Shown here: positions 40,062 through 50,000 of the stretch, piece after piece
How the letters are laid out: every line of letters starts with the position of its first letter
Numbering within the stretch: the first letter of the stretch is position 1
NCBI GenBank assembly: GCA_030247575.1
Contig: JAOTRV010000009.1
Span: forward strand, 62,001 to 126,000
Length of the DNA stretch: 64,000 nt
Source of the DNA: Sulfuritalea sp.
Lineage (GTDB): Bacteria; Pseudomonadota; Gammaproteobacteria; Burkholderiales; Rhodocyclaceae
Direction of reading: 5' to 3'
Made by a program: the position numbers and the translations under genes
The notes under the pieces: model-generated
Databases searched by the model: none
Told to the model about the DNA's origin: nothing
What the model saw: only the letters and a program-made list of their open reading frames with translations

Positions 40062-41602
40062 AATATCAGACTCCGGTCGTGCTCGCGGCCCTGCTGCTGG
40101 CCGTCGGTGCGGGCTACTGGGCGGGCAAGGCGCCAAGAGTCGGCGCTGGCGATACGGCGGTGGCCGCCACCCGGGTGACTGCGGCCGCGCCCGCAGCGGA
40201 GGCACCGCGCAAGCTGCTCTACTACCGTAACCCGATGGGCCTGCCGGACACCTCGCCGGTGCCGAAGAAGGACTCGATGGGCATGGACTACGTCGCGGTT
40301 TATGAGGGCGAGGATGAGGGCGCGGCGCCTGGCGAAGTGAAGATCAGCACCGAGAAGGTGCAGAAGCTCGGGGTGCGCACAGAGCCCGCGGCGCTGCGTG
40401 AACTGGCGCGCCAGGTGCGGGCGGCCGGTCGGGTCGAGATAGACGAGCGCCGCCTGCACAACGTGGCGCCGAAATTCGAGGGCTGGGTCGAGCGCCTGCA
40501 CGTTAATGCCACGGGTCAGCCGGTAGCCAAGGGGCAGCCACTGTTCGAGGTGTACAGCCCGGAGCTGGTCTCGGCGCAGCGCGAGTACGTGGTGGCGGCC
40601 AAGGGTGTCGCGGCGCTGAAGGATGCCAGCACCGAAATGCAGTCCGGCATGCGCCAGCTGTCCGAGGCGAGCCTGGTCCGGCTGCGCAACTGGGACATTT
40701 CCGAGGACCAGATCAAGGCGCTGGCCGCCGGTGGCGAGGCCAAGCGCACGCTGACTTTTCGTTCCCCGGTGGGCGGCGTGGTGCTGGAGAAGAAGGCGGT
40801 GGCCGGCATGCGCTTCATGCCGGGCGAGATGCTTTACCAGATCGCGGACCTGTCGTCGGTCTGGGTGCTGGCCGACGTTTTCGAGCGCGACATCGCGCAG
40901 CTCAGGGTCGGGCAGAAGATCAGGGTCGGCATCAGCGCCTATCCGGACAAGAGCTTCAGCGGCACGATCGCCTACATCTACCCTCGGCTTACGGCCGAGA
41001 CACGGACGATCCCGGTGCGCATCGAACTGGCCAACCCGGGCGGACTGCTGAAGCCGGCCATGTATGCCAGCGTCGAACTGGCGGTGGGCGGTCGTGACAA
41101 GGTCGTGACGGTGCCGCTGTCGGCGGTGATCGACAGCGGCACGCGGCAGATCGTGCTGATCGTGAAAGGCGCCGGGCGCTTCGAGCCGCGCGAGGTCAAG
41201 CTCGGCGCGCGCAGCGACGAGTATGTCGAAGTGCGTGAGGGCGTCGCCGCCGGCGAAGCCGTGGTTGTCACGGCCAACTTTCTGATCGATGCCGAAAGCA
41301 ACCTGAAGGCGGCGCTGGGCGGTTTCGCTCCTGCTTCCGAAGGAGCGCCTGCGGCGACCGGCAAGACAGTCAGCCACCAGGCCACGGGAACGCTCGACGC
41401 CGTCGATGTCAAGGCCGGCAGCGTGACGGTGACGCATGGCCCGGTGGCTAGCCTCAAGTGGCCGGGCATGACCATGGACTTTATGCTGGCCAATCCTTCG
41501 CTGACGGAGAAGGTCAAGCCGGGCAGTGCGATCGCCATCGAGTTCGTCGAGCGCAAGCCCGGCGAGTGGGTCATCACGAAGCTCGAAACGCAGGCGAAAT
41601 GA
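40058..41602 (+). CDS. cusB: CusB-type adaptor with heavy-metal-binding motif and C-terminal CusF domain
   Basis: The 514-residue adaptor has an N-terminal anchor (VVLAALLLAVGAGYWAG), a metal-binding motif (YYRNPMGLPDTSPVPKKDSM GMDYVAVY), a barrel-sandwich hybrid and hairpin (~120-240), a beta-barrel region, and a fused CusF domain at ~430-514 with the intact Cu(I) motif KWPGMTMDF. The fusion should deliver Cu(I) directly at the adaptor. A dispersed short repeat encodes RVGAGDTAV just after the anchor. It is one base from the permease ATG. Confidence 0.92.
   Translation: MKYQTPVVLAALLLAVGAGYWAGKAPRVGAGDTAVAATRVTAAAPAAEAPRKLLYYRNPMGLPDTSPVPKKDSMGMDYVAVYEGEDEGAAPGEVKISTEKVQKLGVRTEPAALRELARQVRAAGRVEIDERRLHNVAPKFEGWVERLHVNATGQPVAKGQPLFEVYSPELVSAQREYVVAAKGVAALKDASTEMQSGMRQLSEASLVRLRNWDISEDQIKALAAGGEAKRTLTFRSPVGGVVLEKKAVAGMRFMPGEMLYQIADLSSVWVLADVFERDIAQLRVGQKIRVGISAYPDKSFSGTIAYIYPRLTAETRTIPVRIELANPGGLLKPAMYASVELAVGGRDKVVTVPLSAVIDSGTRQIVLIVKGAGRFEPREVKLGARSDEYVEVREGVAAGEAVVVTANFLIDAESNLKAALGGFAPASEGAPAATGKTVSHQATGTLDAVDVKAGSVTVTHGPVASLKWPGMTMDFMLANPSLTEKVKPGSAIAIEFVERKPGEWVITKLETQAK
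40135..40160 (+). repeat. Dispersed short repeat, copy in cusB
   Basis: AAGAGTCGGCGCTGGCGATA then CGGCGG, encoding RVGAGDTA just after the membrane anchor. Confidence 0.65.
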
Positions 41603-41603
41603 A

Positions 41604-44600
41604 ATGCTGAATGCCCTGATCGACTGGTCGGCGCGGAACAAATTCCTCGTCGTCATCGCCACGATCTTCGTCACCCTGGCCGGCATCCATGCCGTGCTGA
41701 AGACGCCGCTCGATGCGCTGCCCGACCTCTCCGACGTGCAGGTCATCATCTACACGGACGTGCCGGGACAGGCGCCGCAGGTGGTCGAGGACCAGGTTAC
41801 CTATCCGCTGACCACGGCGATGCTGTCGGTGCCGAAGTCCAAGGTGGTGCGCGGTTTTTCCTTCTTCGGTGCGTCTTTCGTCTATGTGATTTTCGAGGAT
41901 GGCACCGACATCTACTGGGCACGTTCGCGCGTGCTGGAGTACCTCAACTTTGCCGCGGGGCGCTTGCCCAGGGGCGTTACGCCGCAGCTGGGGCCCGACG
42001 CCACGGGGGTCGGCTGGGTCTATCAGTACGTGGTGCTGGCCAAGGACAAGTCGCTGGCGGAGCTGCGCACCATCCAGGACTGGTTCATTCGTTATCAACT
42101 GACCAAGGCGCCGGGCGTGGCCGAGGTGGCCAGCATCGGCGGCTTCGTGCAGCAGTATCAGGTCGTCGTCGATCCGGTCAAGCTGCGCGCCTATGGCATC
42201 GCGCTGCCGACCGTGGCGAAGGCGATCCGCGAATCGAATCGCGACGTGGGCGGGCGCGTGGTCGAAATGGCCGAGACCGAGTACATGGTGCGCGGCCGCG
42301 GCTACCTGCGCGGCAGCACCGACATCGAGAATCTGGTGGTGAAGGCGACGGTTGGACAAGGCGGGGGCACGCCGGTACTGATCCGCGACATCGCCCGCGT
42401 CGAGCTGGGTCCCGACGAGCGCCGCGGCATCACCGAACTCAACGGCGAGGGCGAGGTGGTGTCCGGCATCGCCATGTCGCGCTACGGCCAGAACGCGCTG
42501 GAGGTGATCAGCAACATCAAGCAGAAGCTCGCCGAGATCGCGCCGGGGCTGCCAGCCGGCGTCACCATCGAGACCGTGTACGACCGCTCCGACCTGATCC
42601 ATCGCGCCATCGAGACGCTGAAGAACACGCTGATCGAGGAAAGCATCATCGTCGCGCTGGTCTGCCTGGTTTTCCTGATGCATGCGAGGAGCGCGCTGGT
42701 GGCGATCCTGATGCTGCCGGTCGGCGTGCTGATCGCCTTCATCGCCATGCGCGCGCTCGGCATGAATTCCAACATCATGAGCCTGGGCGGGGTCGCGATC
42801 GCCATCGGCGCCATGGTCGATGCGGCCATCGTCATGATCGAGAATGCGCACAAGCATCTCGAACGCCTCCCTCCCCTTCAAGGGGAGGGTCGGGGTGGGG
42901 ATGGGGGATCTGGCTTCGACCAGCGGGCCGCCGCCATCATCGCGGCCTGCAAGGAGGTCGGCCCGGCGCTGTTCTTTTCTTTGCTGATCATCACCGTGTC
43001 TTTCCTGCCGGTGTTCACGCTCGAAGGGCAGGAGGGGCGCCTGTTCGCTCCGCTGGCCTACACCAAGACCTTTGCCATGGCCGGCGCCGCCTTCCTGTCG
43101 TTGACGCTGGTGCCGGTGCTCATGCTGTTCTTCATTCGCGGCAAGATTCCGGCGGAGGCGACGAATCCGGTGAATCGCGTCCTGATCTGGCTCTACCGGC
43201 CCATCATCGCCTGGGTGATGCGCTGGAAGCTCACCACCATCGTCCTCGCGCTGGCGACGCTGGCCGTCAGCCTGTACCCGGCATCGAAGCTGGGCAGCGA
43301 GTTCATGCCGACGCTGAACGAGGGCACGCTGTTCTACATGCCGACATCCCTGCCTGGCATGTCGATCACCAAGGCCGCCGAGTTGTTGCAGACGCAGAAC
43401 AAGATCATCAAGAGCTTCCCCGAGGTCGCGTCGGTGATCGGCAAGGCCGGCCGCGCCAATACGGCCACGGACCCGGCGCCGACGGAGATGTTCGAGACGG
43501 TGATCAACCTCAAGTCCGAGGCGGAGTGGAGGCCGGGCATGACCACCGACAAGCTGATCGCCGAACTGGACCGGGCACTGCAGTTCCCCGGCGTCGCCAA
43601 CTCCTGGACCATGCCGATCAAGGCGCGCATCGACATGCTGTCGACCGGCATCCGCACGCCGATCGGGATCAAGGTCTTCGGCAAGGACCTGGTGGAGATG
43701 GAACGCCTGGCCAGGGAGATCGAGAGCGTGGTCAAGCAGGTGCCGGGCACTACCAGTGCCTACGCCGAACGCATCACTGGCGGCTTCTACCTCGACATCG
43801 AGCCCGACCGTGCGGCACTGGCGCGCTACGGCCTTGGCGTCGGCGAGTTGCAGGACACCATCGGCACGGCGCTGGGCGGCGAAATGGTGACGACGACGGT
43901 GGAAGGTCGCGAGCGCTTCGGCGTCAGCATCCGCTATCCGCGCGAACTGCGCGCCGACCCCGAGCAGATCGCCCGCGAGGTGCTGGTGCCGATCATGCTC
44001 AGTGGCGACACTCGCGCCATGGTTCCCCTCGGCCAGGTCGCCAAAGTCGGCATCGTCAAAGGCGCGCCGGCGATCCGTACCGAAAACTCGCTGCTCTCGG
44101 CCTACATCTACGTCGATATCCGCGATCGCGACATCGGCTCCTACGTCGCCGAAGCGCGCCAGGCGGTCAATGCGAAGGTGAAGTTCGCTCCGGGTTACTA
44201 CATCACATGGAGCGGTCAGTTCGAGTACATGGAACGCGCCATCGAAAAACTCAAGGTCGTCGTGCCGGTGACGCTGCTGATCATTTTCCTGCTGCTCTAT
44301 CTCAACTTCCGGCGCCTGACCGAGACGCTGATCGTCATGCTCTCGGTACCCTTCGCGCTGGTCGGCGGCGTCTGGCTGATGTGGCTGCTGCACTACAACC
44401 TGTCGGTGGCGGTGGCCGTCGGCTTCATCGCCCTGGCCGGCGTCGCCGCCGAGACGGGCGTGGTGATGCTGATCTACCTCGACCATGCCTGGGAGACGAC
44501 CCGCGCACGCTGCGCCGCCGAGAATCGCCGTGCCGCCAGCGTCGACTTGTACGCCGCGGTGATGGAGGGCGCGGTCGAGCGCGTGCGGCCGAAATTGATG

Positions 44601-44792
44601 ACCGTGGTGGCGATCATGGCGGGTCTGCTGCCCATCATGTGGAGCACCGGCACGGGTTCGGAAGTCATGAGCCGCATTGCCGCGCCGATGGTGGGAGGCA
44701 TGATCTCGTCGACCATCCTGACGTTGGCGGTGATTCCGGCCATCTACGCCCTGGTCAAGGAATGGCGGCTGCGCCACCGGCTGGAGGGCTGA
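41604..44792 (+). CDS. cusA: Cu(I)/Ag(I) efflux RND permease
   Basis: The 1,062-residue proton antiporter has 12 helices, with AIGAMVDAAIVMIENAH at about residue 400. The three methionines that bind and relay Cu(I) in E. coli CusA (573, 623, 672) are present as Met579 (LFYMPTSLPG), Met629 (TEMFETVINL) and Met678 (RIDMLSTGIRTP). The common +6 shift comes from a Gly-rich stretch after NAHKHLER (PPLQGEGRGGDGGSG) that is an in-frame repeat at 42865-42910. It is the last gene of the Cus operon. Confidence 0.95.
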   Translation: MLNALIDWSARNKFLVVIATIFVTLAGIHAVLKTPLDALPDLSDVQVIIYTDVPGQAPQVVEDQVTYPLTTAMLSVPKSKVVRGFSFFGASFVYVIFEDGTDIYWARSRVLEYLNFAAGRLPRGVTPQLGPDATGVGWVYQYVVLAKDKSLAELRTIQDWFIRYQLTKAPGVAEVASIGGFVQQYQVVVDPVKLRAYGIALPTVAKAIRESNRDVGGRVVEMAETEYMVRGRGYLRGSTDIENLVVKATVGQGGGTPVLIRDIARVELGPDERRGITELNGEGEVVSGIAMSRYGQNALEVISNIKQKLAEIAPGLPAGVTIETVYDRSDLIHRAIETLKNTLIEESIIVALVCLVFLMHARSALVAILMLPVGVLIAFIAMRALGMNSNIMSLGGVAIAIGAMVDAAIVMIENAHKHLERLPPLQGEGRGGDGGSGFDQRAAAIIAACKEVGPALFFSLLIITVSFLPVFTLEGQEGRLFAPLAYTKTFAMAGAAFLSLTLVPVLMLFFIRGKIPAEATNPVNRVLIWLYRPIIAWVMRWKLTTIVLALATLAVSLYPASKLGSEFMPTLNEGTLFYMPTSLPGMSITKAAELLQTQNKIIKSFPEVASVIGKAGRANTATDPAPTEMFETVINLKSEAEWRPGMTTDKLIAELDRALQFPGVANSWTMPIKARIDMLSTGIRTPIGIKVFGKDLVEMERLAREIESVVKQVPGTTSAYAERITGGFYLDIEPDRAALARYGLGVGELQDTIGTALGGEMVTTTVEGRERFGVSIRYPRELRADPEQIAREVLVPIMLSGDTRAMVPLGQVAKVGIVKGAPAIRTENSLLSAYIYVDIRDRDIGSYVAEARQAVNAKVKFAPGYYITWSGQFEYMERAIEKLKVVVPVTLLIIFLLLYLNFRRLTETLIVMLSVPFALVGGVWLMWLLHYNLSVAVAVGFIALAGVAAETGVVMLIYLDHAWETTRARCAAENRRAASVDLYAAVMEGAVERVRPKLMTVVAIMAGLLPIMWSTGTGSEVMSRIAAPMVGGMISSTILTLAVIPAIYALVKEWRLRHRLEG
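42865..42910 (+). repeat. GC-rich palindromic repeat in frame inside cusA
   Basis: CTCCCTCCCCTTCAAGGGG is a palindrome (CCCCTT CA AGGGG core), followed by AGGGTCGGGGTGGGGATGGGG. The motif is of a kind often seen in intergenic DNA. Here it encodes LPPLQGEGRGGDGG in a cytoplasmic loop and keeps the frame. Confidence 0.6.
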
Positions 44793-44920
44793 GCCGGCGG
44801 CCGCTCGGCCTGAAGGTTTGACGCAGACGCCGCGGCCGCGGATACTGTGAATCGAAGTTTCGAAGCGGGCGTTCGAATGAAGTTCGGGTTCTCGTGCTTG
44901 CAGTTTTGGAAAAGTAGAGG

Positions 44921-45319
44921 ATGGATATGCAGAATCGTTATGGTTTCGGCAAGGAAGTGCACATGGGTTTCGACGAGGCAATCACGAAGGTGACTGCCGA
45001 GTTGCAGAAGGAAGGTTTCGGCATCCTGACCGAGATCGATGTTGCCGCAACAATGAAGAAGAAGATCGACCACGACATGCCGCCGTACCGGATTCTCGGC
45101 GCCTGCAACCCGCCCCTGGCGAAGCGTGCGATTAGCGCGGAAGCCAGCATCGGCCTGCTCTTGCCGTGCAACGTGGTGGTGCGCCAGGATGGCGCCGGTG
45201 CGGTGCATGTCGAGTTTCTGGACCCCGGCATGATGGGTCAGATGACCGGGAACCTGGATGTCGCGGCGCTCGGCACGGAAGTGCAGCAGAAACTGCGCAG
45301 GGTGATGGACGCGCTTTGA
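44921..45319 (+). CDS. DUF302 protein
   Basis: The 132-residue cytosolic protein has the DUF302 pattern: YGFGKEVHMGFDEAITKVTA, LQKEGFGILTEIDV, YRILGACNPPLAKRA, IGLLLPCNVVVRQ. The family is small, soluble and of unknown biochemical role. It is often encoded near redox, sulfur or metal genes. An agtagagg Shine-Dalgarno precedes the ATG. It lies downstream of cusA but is separated by a 128-base gap, so it may have its own promoter. Confidence 0.88.
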   Translation: MDMQNRYGFGKEVHMGFDEAITKVTAELQKEGFGILTEIDVAATMKKKIDHDMPPYRILGACNPPLAKRAISAEASIGLLLPCNVVVRQDGAGAVHVEFLDPGMMGQMTGNLDVAALGTEVQQKLRRVMDAL

Positions 45320-45349
45320 TCCGGGTTGCGCCGGGCGAATGTCGCCGGG

Positions 45350-45835
45350 CTACTTGGGCCGCGGCACCGCCAGCGGATCGACGCCCATGGCGACGAAATG
45401 CGCGACGAATTTCCGGTCGAAATTGTCGACGTGATCGAGCAGCCAGGTCTGGATGAACCCCGAAAGTCCGTCCGCGACGTCGAAGTCCTGTGCGCGCTGC
45501 CTGAGTTTGTGAAGTTGCTCCGTCAGCAGGCGGTGCTGCGCCAGATGGATATCGATTTCGGGAAAGGCCAGCAGCCGCATCAGGCTTTCTTCCACCGCGA
45601 AATGAATCCGCGTCTCGACGGCCAGTTCCTCGAGGATGGCATTTGCGGCGTAGCCGTATCGCTTGTCCGTCGAGTCCCGGAGGCGTTCGAGCAGATGCAG
45701 AAGGTGGCGATGCTGCAAGTCGAGCTCGGCGATGCCGATATCGAGTTCACCGAATCCCTGAGTGGCGTGCTTGACGTTCACGATCTGATGGTGACGCTGC
45801 AATGGAACGGCAATGCTAACACCGTGCCGGATCAA
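45350..45835 (-). CDS. Hemerythrin-domain protein
   Basis: The protein is up to 161 residues. The hemerythrin ligand pattern is visible: DIGIAELDLQHRHLLHL, IHFAVEESLMRL (HxxxE), IDIHLAQHRLLTEQL, LLDHVDNFDRKF (HxxxxD). The start is uncertain. ATG 45835 adds ~18 residues rich in His, and GTG 45781 is an alternative. It is encoded 39 bases downstream of the AraC-type gene on the same strand. Confidence 0.8.
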   Translation of the reverse strand: MIRHGVSIAVPLQRHHQIVNVKHATQGFGELDIGIAELDLQHRHLLHLLERLRDSTDKRYGYAANAILEELAVETRIHFAVEESLMRLLAFPEIDIHLAQHRLLTEQLHKLRQRAQDFDVADGLSGFIQTWLLDHVDNFDRKFVAHFVAMGVDPLAVPRPK

Positions 45836-45874
45836 ATTCGAAGCCCCGGATCGTCGGCAAGCCGGCGGCGGATT

Positions 45875-46951
45875 TCAGGGGGCTTGCGACAGCATGCCGG
45901 CGGAGTGTCCGAAGCGCCGGCGGTACTCGCGCGGGCCGCTGCCGGTCCAGCCGGCGAAGGCGCGATAGAAGGCCGCGGCGTCGGTGAAGCCGAGGTCGGC
46001 GCCGATGCGGCCCACGGGGCGAGCGGTCTTGGTCAGCCAGTCGGTGGCGAGGTCGCGGCGCAGGTCGTCCTTGATGGTGCGAAAGCTGGTGCCTTCGTCT
46101 TCGAGGCGGCGGTGCAGCGTACGCGGTGACAGGAACAGCCGGCGGGCGATCGCGGGCAGCGCCGGCTGCTCCGGCAGCGCGGCGCGCAGATACTCGCGAA
46201 CCCGCAAGCTTAGGGCCCGGTCGCGGCGGTAGAGCGTGGTGATGCTGGCCGGCGCGTCGACGAGGAAAGCCCGTAGCGCCGCTTCGTCGCGGCGCACCGG
46301 CAGTGCCAGCCACTCGGCGGGAAAGCGCGCTTCGAGGCGCGGCGCGTCGAAGGTATAGCTCGGCGCGAAAACCAGTTCGTAGTCGGCGGCATGCAAAGGC
46401 GGCGGATAGGGGAAGGACACTTCGTCGAGCGGCAGCGGATGCGCCACCAGCCAGGCCGCCAGGCCGTGGATCATGCGCAGCAGCCATTCGTAGGCGAACA
46501 CGCGCCCGGCCGGACCGACCGGTAGTGCCTGCTCTTCGCTGATGACGATCACCGCGGCGCGCCCGCTTCGTTCCACTTCCACTTCCAGGTCGTCGAGCAC
46601 GACATGCAGAAAGCGCGCGATGCGGTCGAGGGCCTGTTCCAGCGTCGGCGCGGAGAGCGCAGCGCGGCAGAGGAACTCGAAGCTGCCGCGGCGCAGCGGC
46701 CGCGAAAACAGCGCGAAGCCCTCGTCGTCGAGGCTTTCGTTGATCAGGCGGTAGAGCGCGGCGTAACGCGCGACCGGAATCCGGGAGGTGCGGTCGTGCA
46801 GCAGGTGGGTGGCAATTTCTGCATGTTCCAGCAAATGCTCCGGCGTCAGCCCGGCCCGCGCAACTCCTGACAGGATGCCACGAACGAAGCCAATGGCGAC
46901 GGTGGATGTGCTCCCGGCAGACTTCCTGGAGCGAGCGGTTTTGACGACCAT
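45875..46951 (-). CDS. AraC-family regulator (arabinose-binding-domain type)
   Basis: The 358-residue protein has an N-terminal ligand domain (~20-210; GILSGVARAGLTPEHLLEHA, YAALYRLINESLDDEGFALF) and a C-terminal AraC double HTH (~255-350; ARRLFLSPRTLHRRLEDEGT, RIGADLGFTDAAAFYRAFAG, WTGSGPREYRRRF). It is divergent from icmF, with about 100 bases between starts. Such neighbours often regulate the adjacent catabolic gene, so a role in acyl-CoA mutase expression is the best guess. Confidence 0.88.
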   Translation of the reverse strand: MVVKTARSRKSAGSTSTVAIGFVRGILSGVARAGLTPEHLLEHAEIATHLLHDRTSRIPVARYAALYRLINESLDDEGFALFSRPLRRGSFEFLCRAALSAPTLEQALDRIARFLHVVLDDLEVEVERSGRAAVIVISEEQALPVGPAGRVFAYEWLLRMIHGLAAWLVAHPLPLDEVSFPYPPPLHAADYELVFAPSYTFDAPRLEARFPAEWLALPVRRDEAALRAFLVDAPASITTLYRRDRALSLRVREYLRAALPEQPALPAIARRLFLSPRTLHRRLEDEGTSFRTIKDDLRRDLATDWLTKTARPVGRIGADLGFTDAAAFYRAFAGWTGSGPREYRRRFGHSAGMLSQAP

Positions 46952-47051
46952 AATGGCAGATTATGCATAGTTCTCGTCGTTTTGTGTCATGGCGGGATCG
47001 CTGCGCATTGCCTATGATGCGGACACTGCCGCCTACTCCGGAGCCGCTGCC

Positions 47052-50000
47052 ATGACCGATCTCAGCTCAGTTGCCCATTCGGCCGCCAAGCTGGTGCCTT
47101 ACAAGCCCAAGCACAAGGTGCGTTTCGTCACCGCCACCTCGTTGTTCGACGGCCATGACGCCTCGATCAACATCATGCGGCGCATCCTGCAATCCTCAGG
47201 CGTCGAGGTGATCCATCTCGGCCACAACCGTTCGGTCGAGGAAATCGTCAACGCGGCCCTGCAGGAGGACGCCCAGGGCATCGCGGTGTCGTCCTACCAG
47301 GGCGGCCATGTCGAATTCTTCAAGTACATGATCGACCTGCTCAAGCAGCGCGGCGGCGAGAGCATCAAGGTCTTCGGCGGCGGCGGCGGGGTGATCGTGC
47401 CGGCCGAGATGAAGGAGCTGCACGACTACGGCGTGGCCCACCTCTACTCGGTCGAGGACGGCCAGAAGATGGGCCTGCAGGGCATGATCAATGACATGGT
47501 GGCGCGTTGCGACATCGACTTGAGCCGCCGCGCGCCGCAGGAGCTCAAGGCGCTGGAGGTCGAAGATCGCGGCGAGCGCCTGCGCAACCTGGCGCAGATC
47601 ATCACCGCGCTGGAAAACGGGGCCTGGCCGGAGAAGGCGAAAATGGCGCTGCATGAGAAATCTGCCGTGTCGTCGGCGCCGACTCTCGGCATCACCGGCA
47701 CCGGCGGCGCCGGCAAGTCTTCGTTGACCGACGAGCTGATCCGCCGCTTCCGCCTCGACCAGGACGACTCGCAGCGCATCGCCGTGATTTCCATCGACCC
47801 CTCGCGCAAGCGCACCGGCGGGGCCCTGCTCGGCGACCGCATCCGCATGAACGCGATCGGCCATCCGAACATCTACATGCGCTCGCTGGCGACGCGCGAC
47901 ACCGGTTCGGAAATCTCCAAGGCCCTGCCCGACGTGATCGCCGCCTGCAAAGTGGCCGGCTTCGATTTCATCGTGGTCGAGACCTCCGGCATCGGCCAGG
48001 GCGATGCGGCCATCGTGCCGCTGGTCGATGTCTCGCTCTATGTCATGACGCCGGAATTCGGCGCGGCCTCGCAGCTGGAAAAGATCGACATGCTCGACTT
48101 TGCCGACTTCGTCGCGATCAACAAGTTCGACCGGCGCGGGGCCTCCGATGCGCTGCGCGACGTGCGCAAGCAGTACCAGCGCAACCGGGAGCGCTTCGGC
48201 GAAAAGCCGGACGACATGCCGGTGTTCGGCACCATGGCGGCGCGCTTCAACGACGACGGCATCACCGCCCTGTATCAGGCGCTGGTGCCGCGCCTTGCCG
48301 AGCGCGGGCTCAAGTTCAGGAAGGGCCTGCTGCCGGTGGTGGCGGTCAGGCAGTCCTCGGCCGGCCGCGCCATCGTGCCGGCGGATCGCGTGCGCTACCT
48401 GGCCGAGATTGCCGACACGTTGCGCGGCTATCACCAGCACATCGGTGAGCAGGCGCTGCTGGCGCGCGAGCGGCAGTCGCTGAAAACCGCCAAGGCCATC
48501 TTCGAGGGCTGCCAGAAGAACGCCAAGGACTTCGACGAACTGATCGCCTGGAAGGATGGCCAGCTCACGCCGCATGCGCGCAAGCTGCTGGCGATGTGGC
48601 CGGACATGAAGAAGGCCTATGCCGGCGACGAATACGTGGTGAAGATCCGCGACAAGGAAATCCGTACCGGGCTGATCTACGAGACGCTGTCCGGCACCAA
48701 AATCCGCAAGGTCGCGCTGCCGCGCTTCGACGACGAGGGCGAACTGCTCAAGTTCCTCATGCGCGAGAACGTGCCGGGTTCCTTCCCCTACACCGCCGGC
48801 GTGTTCGCCTTCAAGCGCGAGAACGAAGACCCGACGCGCATGTTCGCCGGCGAAGGCGATGCCTTCCGCACCAACAAGCGCTTCCTCAAGGTCTCCGAAG
48901 GCATGCCGGCCAAGCGCCTGTCCACGGCCTTCGATTCGGTCACGCTCTACGGCTGCGACCCCGATCCGCGTCCGGACATCTACGGCAAGGTCGGCAACTC
49001 CGGCGTCTCCATCGCCACGCTGGACGACCTCAAGGTGCTCTACTCCGGCTTCGATCTATGCGACCCGGCGACCTCGGTGTCGATGACCATCAACGGCCCG
49101 GCGCCGATGATCCTGGCCATGTTCCTCAATGCCGCCGTCGACCAGCAGATCGAGAAATTCCGCGTACAAAATGGCCGCGACGCGACCGAGGACGAAGCCG
49201 AGAAAATCCGCGAATGGACGCTGTCGTCGGTGCGCGGCACGGTGCAGGCCGACATCCTCAAGGAGGACCAGGGCCAGAACACCTGCATCTTCTCGACCGA
49301 GTTCGCGCTGAAAATGATGGGCGACATCCAGGAGTATTTCGTCCACCACCAGATCCGCAATTTCTACTCGGTGTCGATCTCCGGCTATCACATCGCCGAG
49401 GCCGGCGCCAACCCGATCAGCCAGCTCGCCTTCACGCTGGCCAACGGCTTCACCTACGTCGAGACCTACCTCGCGCGCGGCATGCACATCGACGATTTCG
49501 CCGGCAACCTGTCCTTCTTCTTCAGCAACGGCATGGACCCGGAATATTCGGTGATCGGCCGCGTCGCGCGCCGCATCTGGGCCGTGGCGATGAAGAACCG
49601 TTACGGCGCCAACGAGCGTTCGCAAAAGCTCAAGTACCACATCCAGACTTCCGGCCGCTCGCTGCACGCGCAGGAGATGGATTTCAACGACATCCGCACC
49701 ACGCTGCAGGCGCTGATCGCGATTTACGACAACTGCAACAGCCTGCACACCAACGCCTACGACGAGGCCATCACCACGCCGACCGAGGAGTCCGTGCGGC
49801 GCGCCATGGCGATCCAGCTCATCATCAACCGCGAATGGGGCGTGGCGAAGAACGAGAACCCGAATCAGGGCGCCTTCATCATCGAGGAACTGACCGACCT
49901 GGTGGAAGAGGCAGTCTTGAAAGAATTCGAAGCCATCGCCTCGCGCGGCGGCGTGCTCGGCGCCATGGAAACCGGCTACCAGCGCGGCAAGATCCAGGAA

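Noticed and set aside
41574-44981. Open frame of 1,135 codons on the minus strand over cusA
   Set aside because: It is antisense to a full-length CusA with conserved motifs, and its composition (HRHQ, DDD, AGHG runs) is that of a shadow frame.
45816-46487. Minus-strand frame overlapping the AraC gene
   Set aside because: It is a second frame on the same strand as the AraC-type gene, rich in Arg, Pro and Ala; the AraC frame has both domains.
46989-47051. Upstream start for IcmF
   Set aside because: The 21 extra codons have no family similarity that I can see, while [11 protein letters not shown] at 47052 leads directly into the B12 domain.
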